This document shows positions 50,001 through 62,226 of a stretch of 64,000 bases of DNA, piece by piece. The DNA is from Hemibagrus wyckioides (Eukaryota; Chordata; Actinopteri; Siluriformes; Bagridae), in the NCBI RefSeq assembly GCF_019097595.1, contig NC_080715.1, positions 1,604,073 to 1,668,072 of the forward strand, in the 5' to 3' direction. Numbering within the stretch: position 1 is the first letter of the stretch; every line of letters starts with the position of its first letter. Under the pieces are notes generated by a model. It did no database searches, was not told the origin of the DNA, and worked only from the letters and a program-made list of their open reading frames with translations. The position numbers and the translations under genes were made by a program.

Positions 50001-50235
50001 GCACAATACATGCATAGATAAAACACACACACACACACCTGGCTGTGTACCAGCACATGACTCCGCCCCCTCAGAGTATTTCTAGTCTCTCAGGGCCTTT
50101 CATCTCTCCGGCCGTCTCGCTGTCCATCACACACACTCATCACACACTAGCAGATAACACTGCATTTCTACAGAGCCTCATTGTCCACTGGACCTCCAGG
50201 TGTGTGTGGGAGTCCGCACACACACACACACACAG

Positions 50236-50269
<34 letters not shown>

Positions 50270-51328
50270 CTGCAGTCGGCTCTGAAAGTCCCAGTACATT
50301 TCCTTGTCATGTTTTTGTTTTATTCGACTAATACGCTAACTGTTCTAAGGGTTAGCGCTGTGAGAACACTGTTGCTAGGCAACTGGAAATATGTACACAG
50401 AACTTAAGCTAGGTAAAGACTGGGAATAACAGTTTAGATTGCTAACACAAAGCTTTGTGAAGGCACAGTAACCATAGGAACAACACATCAGAAACATCAG
50501 AAATCTCAGAAGTGTCAATAGATTTCTGATAAAACACTCAGGATAAAATAAAATTTACACTTTAATTACCACTTAGCATTAAACACTAATGCAAACTTCC
50601 AAATGGTCAAATTTTCATTAATGCTAGCTAGCTTGTTGTCAAATGAGCTAAAAGTAGAGGTTATTATTTAATTTAATGTTAGCAAAAGTGAATCTCTAAA
50701 TGTAAATATTGATCTGATTAGCCTTACACAGTTTTAGCATAATTAATGAAATATTTTTTAGCTGGTTTCAGATAGTTTGATAAAATCATGTAAATAAAGT
50801 GTTTTCACTGCCAGATAGTATTCTCAAGAACTTTCAAAGGTTCTCCAAAGGTTCCTAAGTTTTTTTTAATGTGTATATCAGGAGAACCTCCACAGTGAAG
50901 GAATGTCAACACTACTTCATAACTCATACTATCCAAACTATCAAAAGAATCTGAACTCGCATGTGCAAACTTTTCAGAAATGTATGAACACACGCTCACA
51001 CAGAGTAACAGGTATCCAGCCCATCATTTCCTTCCATCTATATCCATATATTTGAGCAGAAAAGATGAGAACAGCTCACAGACAAAAAAACACATAAGCA
51101 ACAAAAACACAAAAAATGTGAAAAGATGTGGAACAGCTAACATGAAGAATTAATAACAGAACAAGTTCATATTGTATATCACACACACACACACACGACT
51201 ATGAGCAGCTGGTCTCCACCTCCATTTAGGAACAAATGAGGTGAAAATGTGAAATGTGGAGAGATTTCGTTTAAAAAATGAACCTATTGCTGTAGTCGTT
51301 TGGTCTGTGTTTATTAAACACTCCTTTC

Positions 51329-51365
<37 letters not shown>

Positions 51366-51481
51366 TTTTCGGACTGAGTGAACCGAGTGTGTGACGACAC
51401 CCACTGCCTGCAGCGTTACCTCAAATTCCAACTGTGACCCCTTTAATGTCTCGACCTGCCAATTACGTCTTAGACCTGCAG

Positions 51482-51555
<74 letters not shown>

Positions 51556-51880
51556 AGTGCTTGTCTCTGGAAATGTCATTTTAGGTCTTTGAGTGTTGGC
51601 TTAGTGTGATTAAACGATTAGATGTTGAATTCTTAAACGATCAGTTTGTGGAAAACAATCCCAGGTTCAGGGCAGGAGGCGTGTCTTAATCTTAAGGGTG
51701 TGTCTCTGTGAAAGGATGCCATCAGTTTGAGTATTTAACAAAAAAACGAAGAAGTGTTTCAGAAAACGCGATGCAAAAACATGGTTAAGGAACGGCTAAT
51801 GTTATTTAGCATTACATGTGTATATCTACTTTATCTGATTTTTTCTTAAAATAATTGACCTTACTACTTCTCCTTAACTC
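50001..51880. other. Intron 1 spacer with dinucleotide repeats
   Basis: CA runs near 50021-50038, 50217-50234 and 50243-50268; CA at about 51180-51196; TG at about 51331-51363; CA plus CT at about 51484-51550. The rest is unique AT-rich sequence with no exon identified. Confidence 0.7.
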
Positions 51881-53055
51881 ACTGGAACCATCCACCTGAC
51901 CCCACCCTAATATCACTGGAGAATCCACCTGACCCCACCCTAATATCACTGGAGAATCCACCTGACCCCACCCTAATATCACTGGAGAATCCACCTGACC
52001 CCACCCTAATATCACTGGAGAATCCACCTGACCCCACCCCAATGTCTCTGGAGACTCCACCTGACCCCACCCCACTGTCTCTGGAGAATCCACCTGACCA
52101 CACCCCACTGTCTCTGGAGAATCCACCTGACTCCACCCCACTGTCTCTGGAGAATCCACCTGACCCACCCTAATGTCTTTGGAGACCCAGAGACCACCTG
52201 ACCCCACCCCAATGTCTCTGAAGAATCTACCTGACTCCACCCCACTGTCTCTGAAGAATCCACCTGACTCCACCCCAAGGCATCTGGTGAATCCACCTGA
52301 CCCCACCCCAATGTCTCTGGAGAATCCACCTGACCCCACCCCAAGGCATCTGGAGAATCCACCTGACCCCACCCCAAGGCATCTGGCAAATCCACCTGAC
52401 ACCAGCCCAATGCATTTGGAGAATCCACCTGACCCCACCCCAATGTCTCTGGAAAATCCAACTGATCCCACCCCAATGCATCTGGAGAATCCACCTGACC
52501 TCACCCCACTGTCTTTGGAGAATCCACCTGACCTCACCCCACTGTCTTTGGAGAATTCACCTGACCCCACCCCAATGTCTCTAGAAAATCTACCTGACCC
52601 CACCCTAATGTCTCTGGAAAATCCACCTGGCCCCACCCCAATGTCTCTGGAGAATCCACCTGTCCCCACCCCGATGTCTCTGGAGAATCCACCTGACCCC
52701 ACCCCGATGTCTTTGGAGAATCCACCTGACCCCACCCCAGGGCATCAGGAGAATTCACCTGACCCCCCCTAATGTCTCTGGAAAATCCACCTGGCCCCAC
52801 CCCAATGTCTTTGGAGAATCCACCTGTCCCCACCCCGATGTCTCTGGAGAATCCACCTGACCCCACCCCAGGGCATCAGGAGAATTCACCTGACCCCACC
52901 CCAATGCCTCTGGAGAATCCACCTGACCCCACCCCAAGGTCTCTGGAGAATACACCTGCCCACACCCTGATGTCTCTGGAGAATCCACCTGGCTCCACTC
53001 CAATGTCCAGCTAGCCACACCCCAATATCTCTGGAGAATCCACCTGACCCCACTC
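51881..53055. repeat. 33-bp minisatellite in wnt6 intron 1
   Basis: About 35 tandem units of CTGGAGAATCCACCTGACCC followed by CACCCCAATGTCT. Variants of the last part are CTAATATCA, CACTGTCT, AAGGCATCT and GGGCATCAG. Thirty-three is a multiple of 3, so the plus strand is open for 199 codons (period SLENPPDPTPM) and the minus strand for 307 (GSGGFSRDIGV). Being open on both strands, lacking a start context, and lying inside an intron all point to non-coding DNA. Confidence 0.95.
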
Positions 53056-53642
53056 TTGATCTTTTTAGACCATTCTACCTGGCCATGCCATAGATCTCTC
53101 TGAAGCACCAGATGGCCCCACCCTTGTGATTTTCTAGAGCCATTCAACTAAACCCATCCCCTATGGTGCCAACTGAACCCTGGTCCCACCTTTTCAGAGC
53201 CCCATTTGGACCTGCCCACTAAACGTGTTCTCCCCACCCCTTTAATGTCATCCACCTGGCCATGCTGCTATAACTGTCTGCACCTATTCATCTGGCCACA
53301 CCCCTGATTTCCAGTGCATTTATCCCCACCCCATCAGCCACCTGGCCACACCTCCTAATTTCTTTTGACTGTACACCTGCCCACACTCTCTAATCTTTCT
53401 CGACCACCCACCTGGCCACACCTTCTAATTTCTTATGACTATACACTTGGCCACACCCACTAATCTCTATAGAACATCCACCTGGCCCTGCCCCTTAGTT
53501 CTCTGGAATCATTTGTGTGACTTTGCATTCTTATGAGATCTGGAGCCATCCGTTTGGCTCTGCCCCCAATTCCTCATAGCACTGCTAGTAGTGACTTGAA
53601 TGATGCGGAAAATCTGAGAAATCACTTATACTGTATATCTCT
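53056..53642. repeat. Eroded flank of the 33-bp array
   Basis: CCACCTGGCCACACC, CACCTGCCCACACT and similar phrases recur about every 50-60 bp to roughly 53560, with no strict period. They appear to be older, diverged relatives of the array next door. Confidence 0.6.
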
Positions 53643-53855
53643 TACACACACACACACACACACAGTTATGCAAACAGCAGTGTATTCTCCAACAGATATT
53701 AGAGTCAACATAGAAGCACATGTTAAGCACACACACACACAAACACACAGTCACTCTACACTCTACATCTAAACTCTACTTTCCAGTCGTCTGCTGCTCT
53801 TTCATGTTAAGTGTGAGGTTAGGTTTAGGGTTAGGATTAGGGTTAGGTTTAGGAT
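53643..53855. repeat. CA repeats and a short TTAGGG-like tract
   Basis: CA runs at about 53643-53664 and 53731-53749 are followed by GGTTAGGTTTAGGGTTAGGA-type sequence at about 53815-53855, the G-rich telomere-like strand on plus. It lies about 105 bp from exon 1. Confidence 0.8.
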
Positions 53856-53960
53856 AGTGTAGCTCTGTGTCCTTGGGAAAACTAGACTCTGTCCCTCACC
53901 GAACTTTTCTGTGATGAGTAGAAATGGCAATAAAGTTGACGTGACTTTGCTGGTACTCAC

Positions 53961-54031
53961 CACCACATGCCGATGATGTTGACTGGACAGAGCAGGATGA
54001 AGAAGAGCGCAAGCTGGTACTGAGAGCGCAT
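53961..54031 (-). CDS. wnt6: wnt6 exon 1 (start codon and signal peptide)
   Basis: The 71-nt coding part begins ATG at 54031-54029, giving MRSQYQLALFFILLCPVNII, then GMWW with W24 split by the intron. It ends TG before the donor GTGAGT (53960-53955); the first G of exon 2 completes the codon. The hydrophobic LALFFILLC stretch is a secretion signal, and LWW/MWW before AVGSPLV is the Wnt6 exon junction. A G at -3 gives a reasonable initiation context. No earlier in-frame start was needed to reach the usual Wnt6 length; the spliced protein is 353 residues against about 365 for the human protein. Wnt6 is a secreted, lipid-modified ligand acting through Frizzled receptors and LRP5/6 in epithelial, neural-crest and somite patterning (family knowledge). 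Confidence 0.93.
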
Positions 54032-54400
54032 GGCAGGAGTGAGGGATGGAGATAAGATGATGATGATGATGATGAGGATGAGGATGATGATCCTAAACTC
54101 CTGGGTTTATCTGTAAATGTATGTGTGTGTGTGTGTGTGTAGCCTTTTGCACTTTTGAACAGTGCTAAAGAGTGCACACTTTCTCCAATCTTCTTTTTCC
54201 TCCTACACACTCATCCCACGAGACAACACATTTTTCCCCCAGAAGATGAAGAGAAGCTTCACAAAGTATAAATTAAAAATGATTAAAAAAAATAATAATA
54301 AAAATGAAATTAAAAATAAACTCCACAGAGATATCGAATCTTCCAGCAGCTGTGTGGTTGGAGTGAGCTGCCCTCACACCGGCGCTGCTTCAGTGTGAAT
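54032..54400 (-). promoter_or_regulatory. Probable wnt6 5' UTR and proximal promoter
   Basis: Directly upstream of the start codon the transcribed strand holds an ATC triplet run (complement of GAT, 54055-54089) and an AC run (complement of 54123-54140). The segment around 54340-54420 is GC-richer. No TATA box or transcription start could be assigned. Confidence 0.4.
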
Positions 54401-55064
54401 CTGTCAGTGTTTCCCCAGCGGCTCTGTCTTACTCCACACTCAGGGATGCCAGATTGCTGCAAGATCCTCAGGAAGGTTGCCAGAATCAATACTAATTAAA
54501 CTTATTCAAACACTTTATTGTTTTTATAATAATACTTGTTTATAAATATTCATAAATCTATCTTGTAATCTGTCTTATGTCATGTGATAAAGTAGATTTA
54601 CTCTTAACTCTTTTACCAAAACACTTCCCCTCGGTAATATCAATTCTTTATTTATTAAAGAAGATAACAAAAGACTTTTTAATCCCTTTATATTTGTCAT
54701 GTTCTCACTAACATTATAGCAGATATAAACTGCCATTAAACTTATGTAAAGCACTGACACTGGAGACTCCTTCAATAAATGTTAAATAAATCTCTCCTCA
54801 CTTTAATAAAACTTCACACATTATTTTAGTCTTTTTATGGGACCAAGTCTCTGTAAATAAGTTGTTACTATTAAACATATTAGTATGAGCGGAATACATT
54901 AATATAACCCTGTGATGTTCAACTGCACTACTGTCGTATCTACTGTTCTAGAAAACGAATCAACACCTGACGCAATCCAGAACTCAGCAGAACTGTGAGT
55001 GGTGTTCATTCCAATCTGGCAACCCTGTTCAACTCAGCAGTTCCAGGTGAAGACCAGATCTCCA

Positions 55065-55096
<32 letters not shown>

Positions 55097-56787
55097 AGCT
55101 CAGGACTTTTCCTGCAGTGAGAAATGTGCTTTATTCTCCCTGCTGAGGGACGAAATGAGACGTTCAGAGAGAAAATAAAGCCCCGACCTTCTGACTGATG
55201 AATCCGCCAATTCTGTTCTGTGTTTATTATTCATAAAATTCACACACACACACAAATATAAAAAAACAGCTCATTCCTGTGACAGCCGAATTCAGAGATG
55301 GATAAATAAAAATAAATAGCAGATGAGTGAGAGATGTTTCTGCTCTTCTTTTTAACAGATGTGTCTCTTGGTGATAAATCATCGTTAAACCTGAGGAGAA
55401 GTGAGGAGATCTTCTGTAACTCTGCTTACGTTTGGTCACCATATTACGGCTAAACCATATTACGGCTTTAATATGCAAACAGAGAGAAGGAGCCATTAAA
55501 TCACATCAGTGAGGATCAATAACTGAACACACACACACACAGCGTGTTGCTGAGCTTCACTGAAATATTCCTCAGAGACACAGGAACATTCCTCATCTGT
55601 GTGAAATGGCCAGAGGGTCCGAGACGAAACCCAAGCCCTCCGTTCTCCCGAACACTGTCTGTCTCTCTGTCTGTCTGTGTAATTAGCATCATGACCCCAC
55701 TGCACACAGGGTATCAATCACATAATACACCTTTATTACACCTTTTATGAACAGAACCAGGTGTTTTACTCCTTTATTACACCTGTATTAAGTAAATCAG
55801 GTGTTTAACAGTGCTATTATACCTTTTTGTTAATGCTTTATTAACCATATCAGAACACCTGAGTCAGTTGATCCAGGTGTAAATAACAGCAGAAGACTAA
55901 TTCAGCTCATGCTCTCATACACACACAGGTGATTTAATGCGTTATTACACCTTTATGACCCGAGTCGATGGGCTTATTGGTTGATGACTGCATGATGCAG
56001 CATTTGTGTGTGTGTGTGTGTGTGTGTCTCAGATGAGCTGTTCCTCTCTGTCTCTCTCTCTCTCTCTCTCTCACTCACTCACACACACACACACACACAC
56101 TGTTTCTCTCTGTTATCTTTGGGCCATGCCTCTTTGATGTTTTTTCTTCCCCTCCAGCTTCTAACAGTGAAATGTGGACCAGTGGTGTAGCAAGCTGCAG
56201 GTGTGTGTGTGTGTGTGTGTGTGTGCTGCTCTGATTCCTCATTACATGAACGAAGAGAGAGAGAATTCTGTTAATCACATCACCATGCTCTGGCTGGAGA
56301 CCACACAGTAATTAGATTCATTATTAGAGTTCATTAGTTAATTACAATTAACACAGACATGATTACAAATTATTCAATTATTTAGTTGTTATATTTTTTC
56401 TCTCAGAAAGAAAAAGAACTCCAAGATGGCAGCATGCATGGACACAGTGACATCACCAGCTCTCTTTATCTGTTTCTTATTATGGTGTAAATTGTTGAGT
56501 TATTGACCCAGTGGACTGAACTGTAACCAGCCCATGATCAAGGACCATTAAAGACCAGAGATGGATGCAACACATGGCGAGAAGATTCAAGGAGTGGTCA
56601 AGTGAGCAAGATCCCTAACCCTCTTTGTGCTCTGAGCTTACTAACTGACCTGCACTGGACTCTAATGTATATACATAATAGATCAATACCTCATAATTTT
56701 CTTCTTCTTCTTCTAGAAGTGTAGTGAGAGAGCTGGACAAGGTTTCCTCAAGCATGAACAAAGGAACAGGGCCGCTCATCATCTAGA
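54401..56787. other. Upstream intergenic DNA, no gene seen
   Basis: Mostly unique AT-rich sequence with GT at about 55071-55095, CA at about 55241-55254 and 55528-55541, GT at about 56005-56027, CT/CA at about 56050-56100 and GT at about 56199-56224. No exon or transposon was recognised. Confidence 0.6.
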
Positions 56788-56948
56788 AGAGCTCCTCAAG
56801 CAGGAGCAGTCTTCAGTGAAGGTTCATGTTGAGCTCCTCAAGCAGGAGCAGTCTTCAGTGAAGGTTCATGTTGAGCTCCTCAAGCAGGAGCAGTCTTCAG
56901 TGAAGGTTCATGTTGAGCTCCTCAAGCAGAAGTCTTCAGTGAAGGTTT
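56788..56948. repeat. 42-bp tandem repeat, about 3.5 units
   Basis: The unit is CTCCTCAAGCAGGAGCAGTC plus TTCAGTGAAGGTTCATGTTGAG. It is a multiple of 3, giving a plus-strand frame (VHVELLKQEQSSVK period) that continues for about 30 further codons. There is no flanking gene structure, so I do not call a gene. Confidence 0.9.
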
Positions 56949-57276
56949 TCACTGAAGAAGCTGAAACAGTTCTCCAGGACTGTCTCGATCTTGAGGTGTC
57001 ACTGGTTTTATTAGGAAATATGTTGATGATGTCATGACTGAAAAACAGATTAGGACTTTACTCAACTAGGAAGCATGGATAAATAGAAGTTCAGACGTTC
57101 TCACCCTCATTCAAGCTTTTAAAACTGGGAATAAAGACAAACACAGAGCAGCAAGAAACAACCTAAGACAAGTATAAAGTCTGCCTCAGATATCTGTAGA
57201 CTGAAGTTTCTGCTGCCCACAGATGACATGAGGAGATTCCCAATGAAGGTAAACACATGAAAAGCTGCTAACTGAA

Positions 57277-57474
57277 TCCCTGGTCATGTTCCTGGTCATG
57301 TTCTTGGTCATGCTCCTGGTCATGTTCCTGGTCATGTTCCTGGTCACTTTCCTGGTCATGTTCCTGGTCATGCTCCTGGTCATTTTCCTGGTCATGCTCC
57401 TGGTCATGTTCTGAATCCCAGGTCATGTTCCTGGTCATGCTCCTGGTCATGTTCCTGGTCATGTTCTTGGTCAC
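57277..57474. repeat. 12-bp minisatellite
   Basis: About 16 units of CTGGTCATGTTC or CTGGTCATGCTC, with one interruption near 57411 (TGAATCCCAGGT) that repeats the array's left boundary (TGAATCCCTGGT, about 57275). The minus-strand frame MTRNMTRS is an artefact of a unit divisible by 3. Confidence 0.93.
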
Positions 57475-57639
57475 AGCAGCTACCCAACAGGTCTGTATGG
57501 ATATTTATAATCCTGTGCTTGGCCCAAGCTGATATTCCTACCAACCTTAAAGCCACCACAATACCAGTGCCAAATGATCTGCAGTCACCTGTCTGAATGA
57601 CATCACTGCCCCATCACACTCACCATAGCCAAGCTGACC

Positions 57640-57830
57640 ATGCTGACATCATTGGTCAGCTTCAGGACTGACACTGACCATTAACACTGGGAACTAACAC
57701 TGACCACTAACATTGACCATTAACACTGACCATTAACACTTAGCATTAGCATTGACCATTAACACTGACCATTGACAATGACCACTAATAATGACTATTA
57801 ACACTGGGCTCTAACACTGCAATATGTGCT
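57640..57830. repeat. Degenerate ACTGACCATTAAC repeat
   Basis: Imperfect copies of ACTGACCATTAAC and ACTGACCACTAAC of variable length, ending before a short TTTA run at 57838-57860. Confidence 0.75.
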
Positions 57831-58500
57831 GTAAATTATTTATTTATTTATTTATTTATGAAATATATGTATTTGAAATGTAAATATAAAAAAACTTTTT
57901 TTCCCCATGAACTTATGTTACATTTATTACATAAACATTACACTATATATAAAACTGCTAGGCATGGATCATTCCTGTGTGTGTGTGTGTGTGTGTGTGT
58001 GTTTTGTTTGGGAGGAGCAGTGTTTCATACTTGGCTTTAAACCTTATGGACAATAAAGATCAGATTTCAAAGTGCAGCAGGGTGTTAAACACACACACAC
58101 ACACACACACACGCACACTATCTCCCCCATATGATTAGAAATCCCACTGCACATAACGCCTTTGATTTAAAACATTGGGTCTAAATCAGAAACACATGGC
58201 GGCTCTCGCGCTCGGTGTTCCTGAATTCCGCTCCGGGAAGCCGAGTTTGTGGAATTCCTCGACTGGGTCAGGATTCTGAGCTGGAGAACTTCAGCATGTC
58301 CACCGTTCTGCTTACCGCACCTTCATTAACCAATTAACACTTAATAAATAATCATTCAGTTCAGAGTGTGTAGGGGCGGGCTCAAATCTCATCAACCAAT
58401 CACTATTGAGCTCTTGGTATGACATCACCAGCAGGATCTTTCACTTGGTCTGTCACAGTGTTCAGCCTTAACGTTCAGAGTGAAGTAACTAGTGAAGATG
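57831..58500. other. Upstream spacer with GT and CA repeats
   Basis: GT at about 57978-58001 and CA at about 58090-58113. The segment 58190-58340 is GC-richer unique DNA. No gene is seen. Confidence 0.6.
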
Positions 58501-58760
58501 GTACACACACACACACACAAGTACACACAAACACATACACACAACACATACAGACACACGACACATACACACACATACTCACACATACACATCCACACAT
58601 GCACACACAAACACATACACATACAACACACAACACATACACACACAACACAAACATACACACACATACAACACATACGTCACACACATACACACACAAC
58701 ACAAACACACACACATACACACATGCACACACATACAACACACACACACACACATACAAG
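58501..58760. repeat. Imperfect CA-rich low-complexity block
   Basis: About 260 bp of CACA interrupted by TA, AA and TG (ACACATACAC, ACAACACA). Open on both strands as Thr/His or Cys/Val strings; no gene. Confidence 0.95.
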
Positions 58761-59500
58761 GTAGGGTCTTATAATATAATATAATTATTTTTATTTTATT
58801 TTACTTGATATTATATTATACACATTGTTAGTACTGACTTTTTATACTGATTTTTATACTACATCATTATACACACTGCTGTGATATTATTAAACTGTGA
58901 AATTATAATAATTATATAATCCTGTACAATAACAGCAATTTAAGATTGCAAGTCCAAGTGCAATTGTTTCATTGTGTGTTTTTGTGAAATTATTATTATT
59001 ATTATTTTTCTTCTTTTTCTTCTGTATTTATACAGATTTCTTTATCTTTCTGCTTCATATTTGCACATTATTCTTCTTTTGTTGCTGCTGTAACGTGGAA
59101 ATTTCCCCACTGTGGGACCAATAAATGTTTATCTTATCTTATTATATTTTATATGTTTTGTTGTAATTCAGACAGATAAAAAACGTTTCATTTTCCTCAT
59201 ATTCCACATGAATAATTATTTTTAAATTATTATTATTATTTTTTTTTAAAAAAGGAATAAAATCATTTAAATTGTAAAATAGTTTAAGAAAATAAATGTA
59301 AAAAAAGGCAGAGTGACTGTAGATTACTGAGTGACCGCAATACAAATGTTGACACTTTATTAACTTTATCAGTTAATGATCTATAATTACTGTGTAACAC
59401 ATTCAGTAAACATTAATTACTGACTAACATCATCTAATTACATATATAACACACATTTAATTAATTTATTCATTTATTTTATAATCATGTCACTGACAAA

Positions 59501-59544
<44 letters not shown>

Positions 59545-59572
59545 AGAAAGAAAGGAATAAATAAAAAAGACA

Positions 59573-59607
<35 letters not shown>

Positions 59608-60260
59608 CTAGTGGTACATCAGAACACAACTATCTGTGTATTCTGTATATCTGTGTGGATATTTTATCAGTGGACGTTTTACAAAGCACCTTTCCGGGTT
59701 TTTTTTACATTCAGGATCTAAATTTTACATTCATATTATCTGATAAATACCAATTTGGCAACCCTACTTTATGTGTGTGTGTGTGTGTGTGTGTGTGTTT
59801 ACGCACCATCACATCCCAATCCCTGCACTTATAACTAAAGAACTGCTCATTTACGAAGTGTGTGTGGTGTAAGACGAGCTGTGCCAGGTGTGTGTGTGTG
59901 TGTGTGTGTGTGTGAACATGGACATTTAAGACCACCTGATGCAGTAAATAAAGATGTTTGCTCCACAGATCTGACATGCAGCAGCAGGTTAAGACTTCCT
60001 CTGTCTTTATTCCTGTGTTCAGCTCCTCAGTGAACATTAACACCAACATGGTGTGTGATGAAGTGCACAGTGACCATTAAATACACAACACTGGATGCCT
60101 GAGATGGGGGTGGAGCCAAGGGGCACTGAGGCAGTGTCTATAAAATGATTGACATGAGGCCTGTTTAATCACATCAAGTGCTCTGGACCTGAGGACAGTT
60201 TTATTTCAGCAACTGCAATAATTCACTTTACAGATGATTCTGTTAATTAGGATTTTTATG

Positions 60261-60307
<47 letters not shown>

Positions 60308-61544
60308 AGAATGTTAGCATGTGTGCTAATGCTGCTGTTGGAGGTTGTGTAGTTGTTTTTTGTTTATATAACAAACCTGGAGATTAGTTTTTGATGGATG
60401 CCATTATAGATGATCTCCTCATCATGGCACCTGTTAGTGGGTGGGATATATTAGGCAGCAAGTCAACATTTTGTCCACTTGTGTTAGAAGCAGGAAAAAT
60501 AGAGAAGTTGTAGGATTTGAGTGAGTTTGATCAAAAAGGGCCAAACTGTGATGGCTAGACCACTGGATCAGAACATGTTGAGAGGAGCAGAGCAGAGAGT
60601 TGGACAGGTGCTGCAGCAGTAGAAACCTGTGGAGATAAGTGAACGTTCTCCAGACTCTTCATGAATGCTGCTGCAGCTTCCTAACAGAGTGAAGTGATAT
60701 GGTGGAAGGATCGATCCTCAGAAAGGTGGACATCCAGGAACCTGAAGCTGGAGACACTCTGTACTTCAGTCACATTGATGTAGATAAGAGAGCCTCTGCT
60801 GCTTTCTTTCTAGACGAATCCAGACCCTCATTTGGACCTGGAACACTCGCAGTGAATGAGATGAGAAAAAAAAATAACACAAAATAAAAAAGTAACAATT
60901 ATTTATGTGTAGTTTATTTGATTTGTATTTAACTAGTTAGCTTTAAAAGATATACAGTGTAGAGCAACTACTGTTTCTTAGTTATAAAAAGAAGGTTGGA
61001 CAAGCCACGCCCACAAGCAAACCAGGTGACTAATCACATGCTAGTGTGAATGTAGATTCATTTGATAATTCAGATTATAAGGCAAAAGATGTTTAAGTAA
61101 CTAATTTAAATAATCTACACATTTTCCTGATTATAAAACACATTTCTTGACCAGTTTAATGCTAGTGAGTGTTAGCTCTGTTTTTCAGTCTGGTGTTTCA
61201 ATAAATTATCTTCTTCTTTCTTTTTTCTCCGTCTGTCTCTAACACACTTCACACATCACCACACCTTCAAACTCAATCCGACCTTCAGAGCGTGAACCGC
61301 ACTTCACCCGTCTGTTCTGAGACGGCTCGGGTCCGGGGGTTAATGTGTTTTTGAAACACGTCCTCAGAGCTCCGTGGTGTGATTTATCAGAGGAGTGTTA
61401 GCGCTTTGGGCTGCGGCTCGACAGCACAGAGAAACAGACTCAATAAATCAGACAGAGTGGAGATGAAATGCTGCCTGTTCACTCTGACAGTGACGAATAA
61501 CACTGAGGGTGCAGTCTGCTCCCAGACTCTGACTGCGCTAACAA
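58761..61544. other. Upstream intergenic DNA, no gene seen
   Basis: AT-rich, with GT/GA tracts at about 59502-59606, TG at about 59772-59799 and 59889-59913, and CT at about 60268-60303. A plus-strand frame of 62 codons at 60699-60887 (MVEGSILRKVDIQEPEAG start) has ordinary amino-acid composition but no family I recognise and no splice context. I do not call it. Confidence 0.55.
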
Positions 61545-61760
61545 CCACCCACTCCACCCAGTCAACTTAGTCCCCTATTCACCCCAGTCCACCCAATCCA
61601 CCCTAACTCCATCCTGTTCGCAAAGTCCACCAATTCCACCCAGTCCCCCAATTCTACTCAGTCTACCAGTTCCTTCCAGTACACTCAGTCCACCAGTTCC
61701 ACCCAGTCCACCAATTCCTCCCCGTCCACCAATTCTACTCATTTTACCAATACCAATTCT
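61545..61760. repeat. CCACCCAGTCCACCAATTC-type tandem repeat, left block
   Basis: Imperfect units of about 15-18 bp built from CCACCAATTCCACCCAGTC, with C-rich plus strand. The same motif family reappears at 63700. Confidence 0.8.
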
Positions 61761-62189
61761 GAGAAAGCAGTTTTATTATTAAACTAAAACTTTAATCTAA
61801 TCTAATACAGTAGAATATATTAGTATTAGAAGCTGCTTGTAGTGATGCTACAGAATAACAATACTGGACATTTCAGACATTAAACTGAATGTGTAAGTGC
61901 TTTACAATACATGATGGCAGAAGCAGAATGTAATAGAAATTATACAATAATAAATCATTACAAAAATAAGGATTAGTTAGCTATAAAATAAATAAACAGT
62001 TGTAGTAAAATAAAAGCAGGAAGATGTAGATGAGAAGAAAATAATAAAATGAAATATTTAATTTAAAAAAAAATCCAAAATGATTTAGCAAATATAACAA
62101 AAAAATCGAAAAATCTTTGTCCACTCTGAATATTTTTTAATGAAAAAGGTAAAGTAAGAAAATGCTCTCAAATTAAAACTAAAAATTAA

Positions 62190-62226
<37 letters not shown>

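Noticed and set aside
51812..52735. 307-codon minus-strand Gly/Ser/Asp frame
   Set aside because: It comes from a 33-bp repeat; the opposite strand is open too, and no splice sites join it to wnt6.
53896..54210. 104-codon minus-strand frame starting MCRRKKKIGE across the wnt6 start region
   Set aside because: It runs in a different frame over the (ATC)n and AC repeats of the 5' UTR. The true exon 1 frame gives a signal peptide and fits the splice phase.
60699..60887. 62-codon plus-strand frame MVEGSILRKVDIQEPEAG
   Set aside because: Composition is ordinary, but no family, upstream signal or conserved splice site was seen; too short to support.
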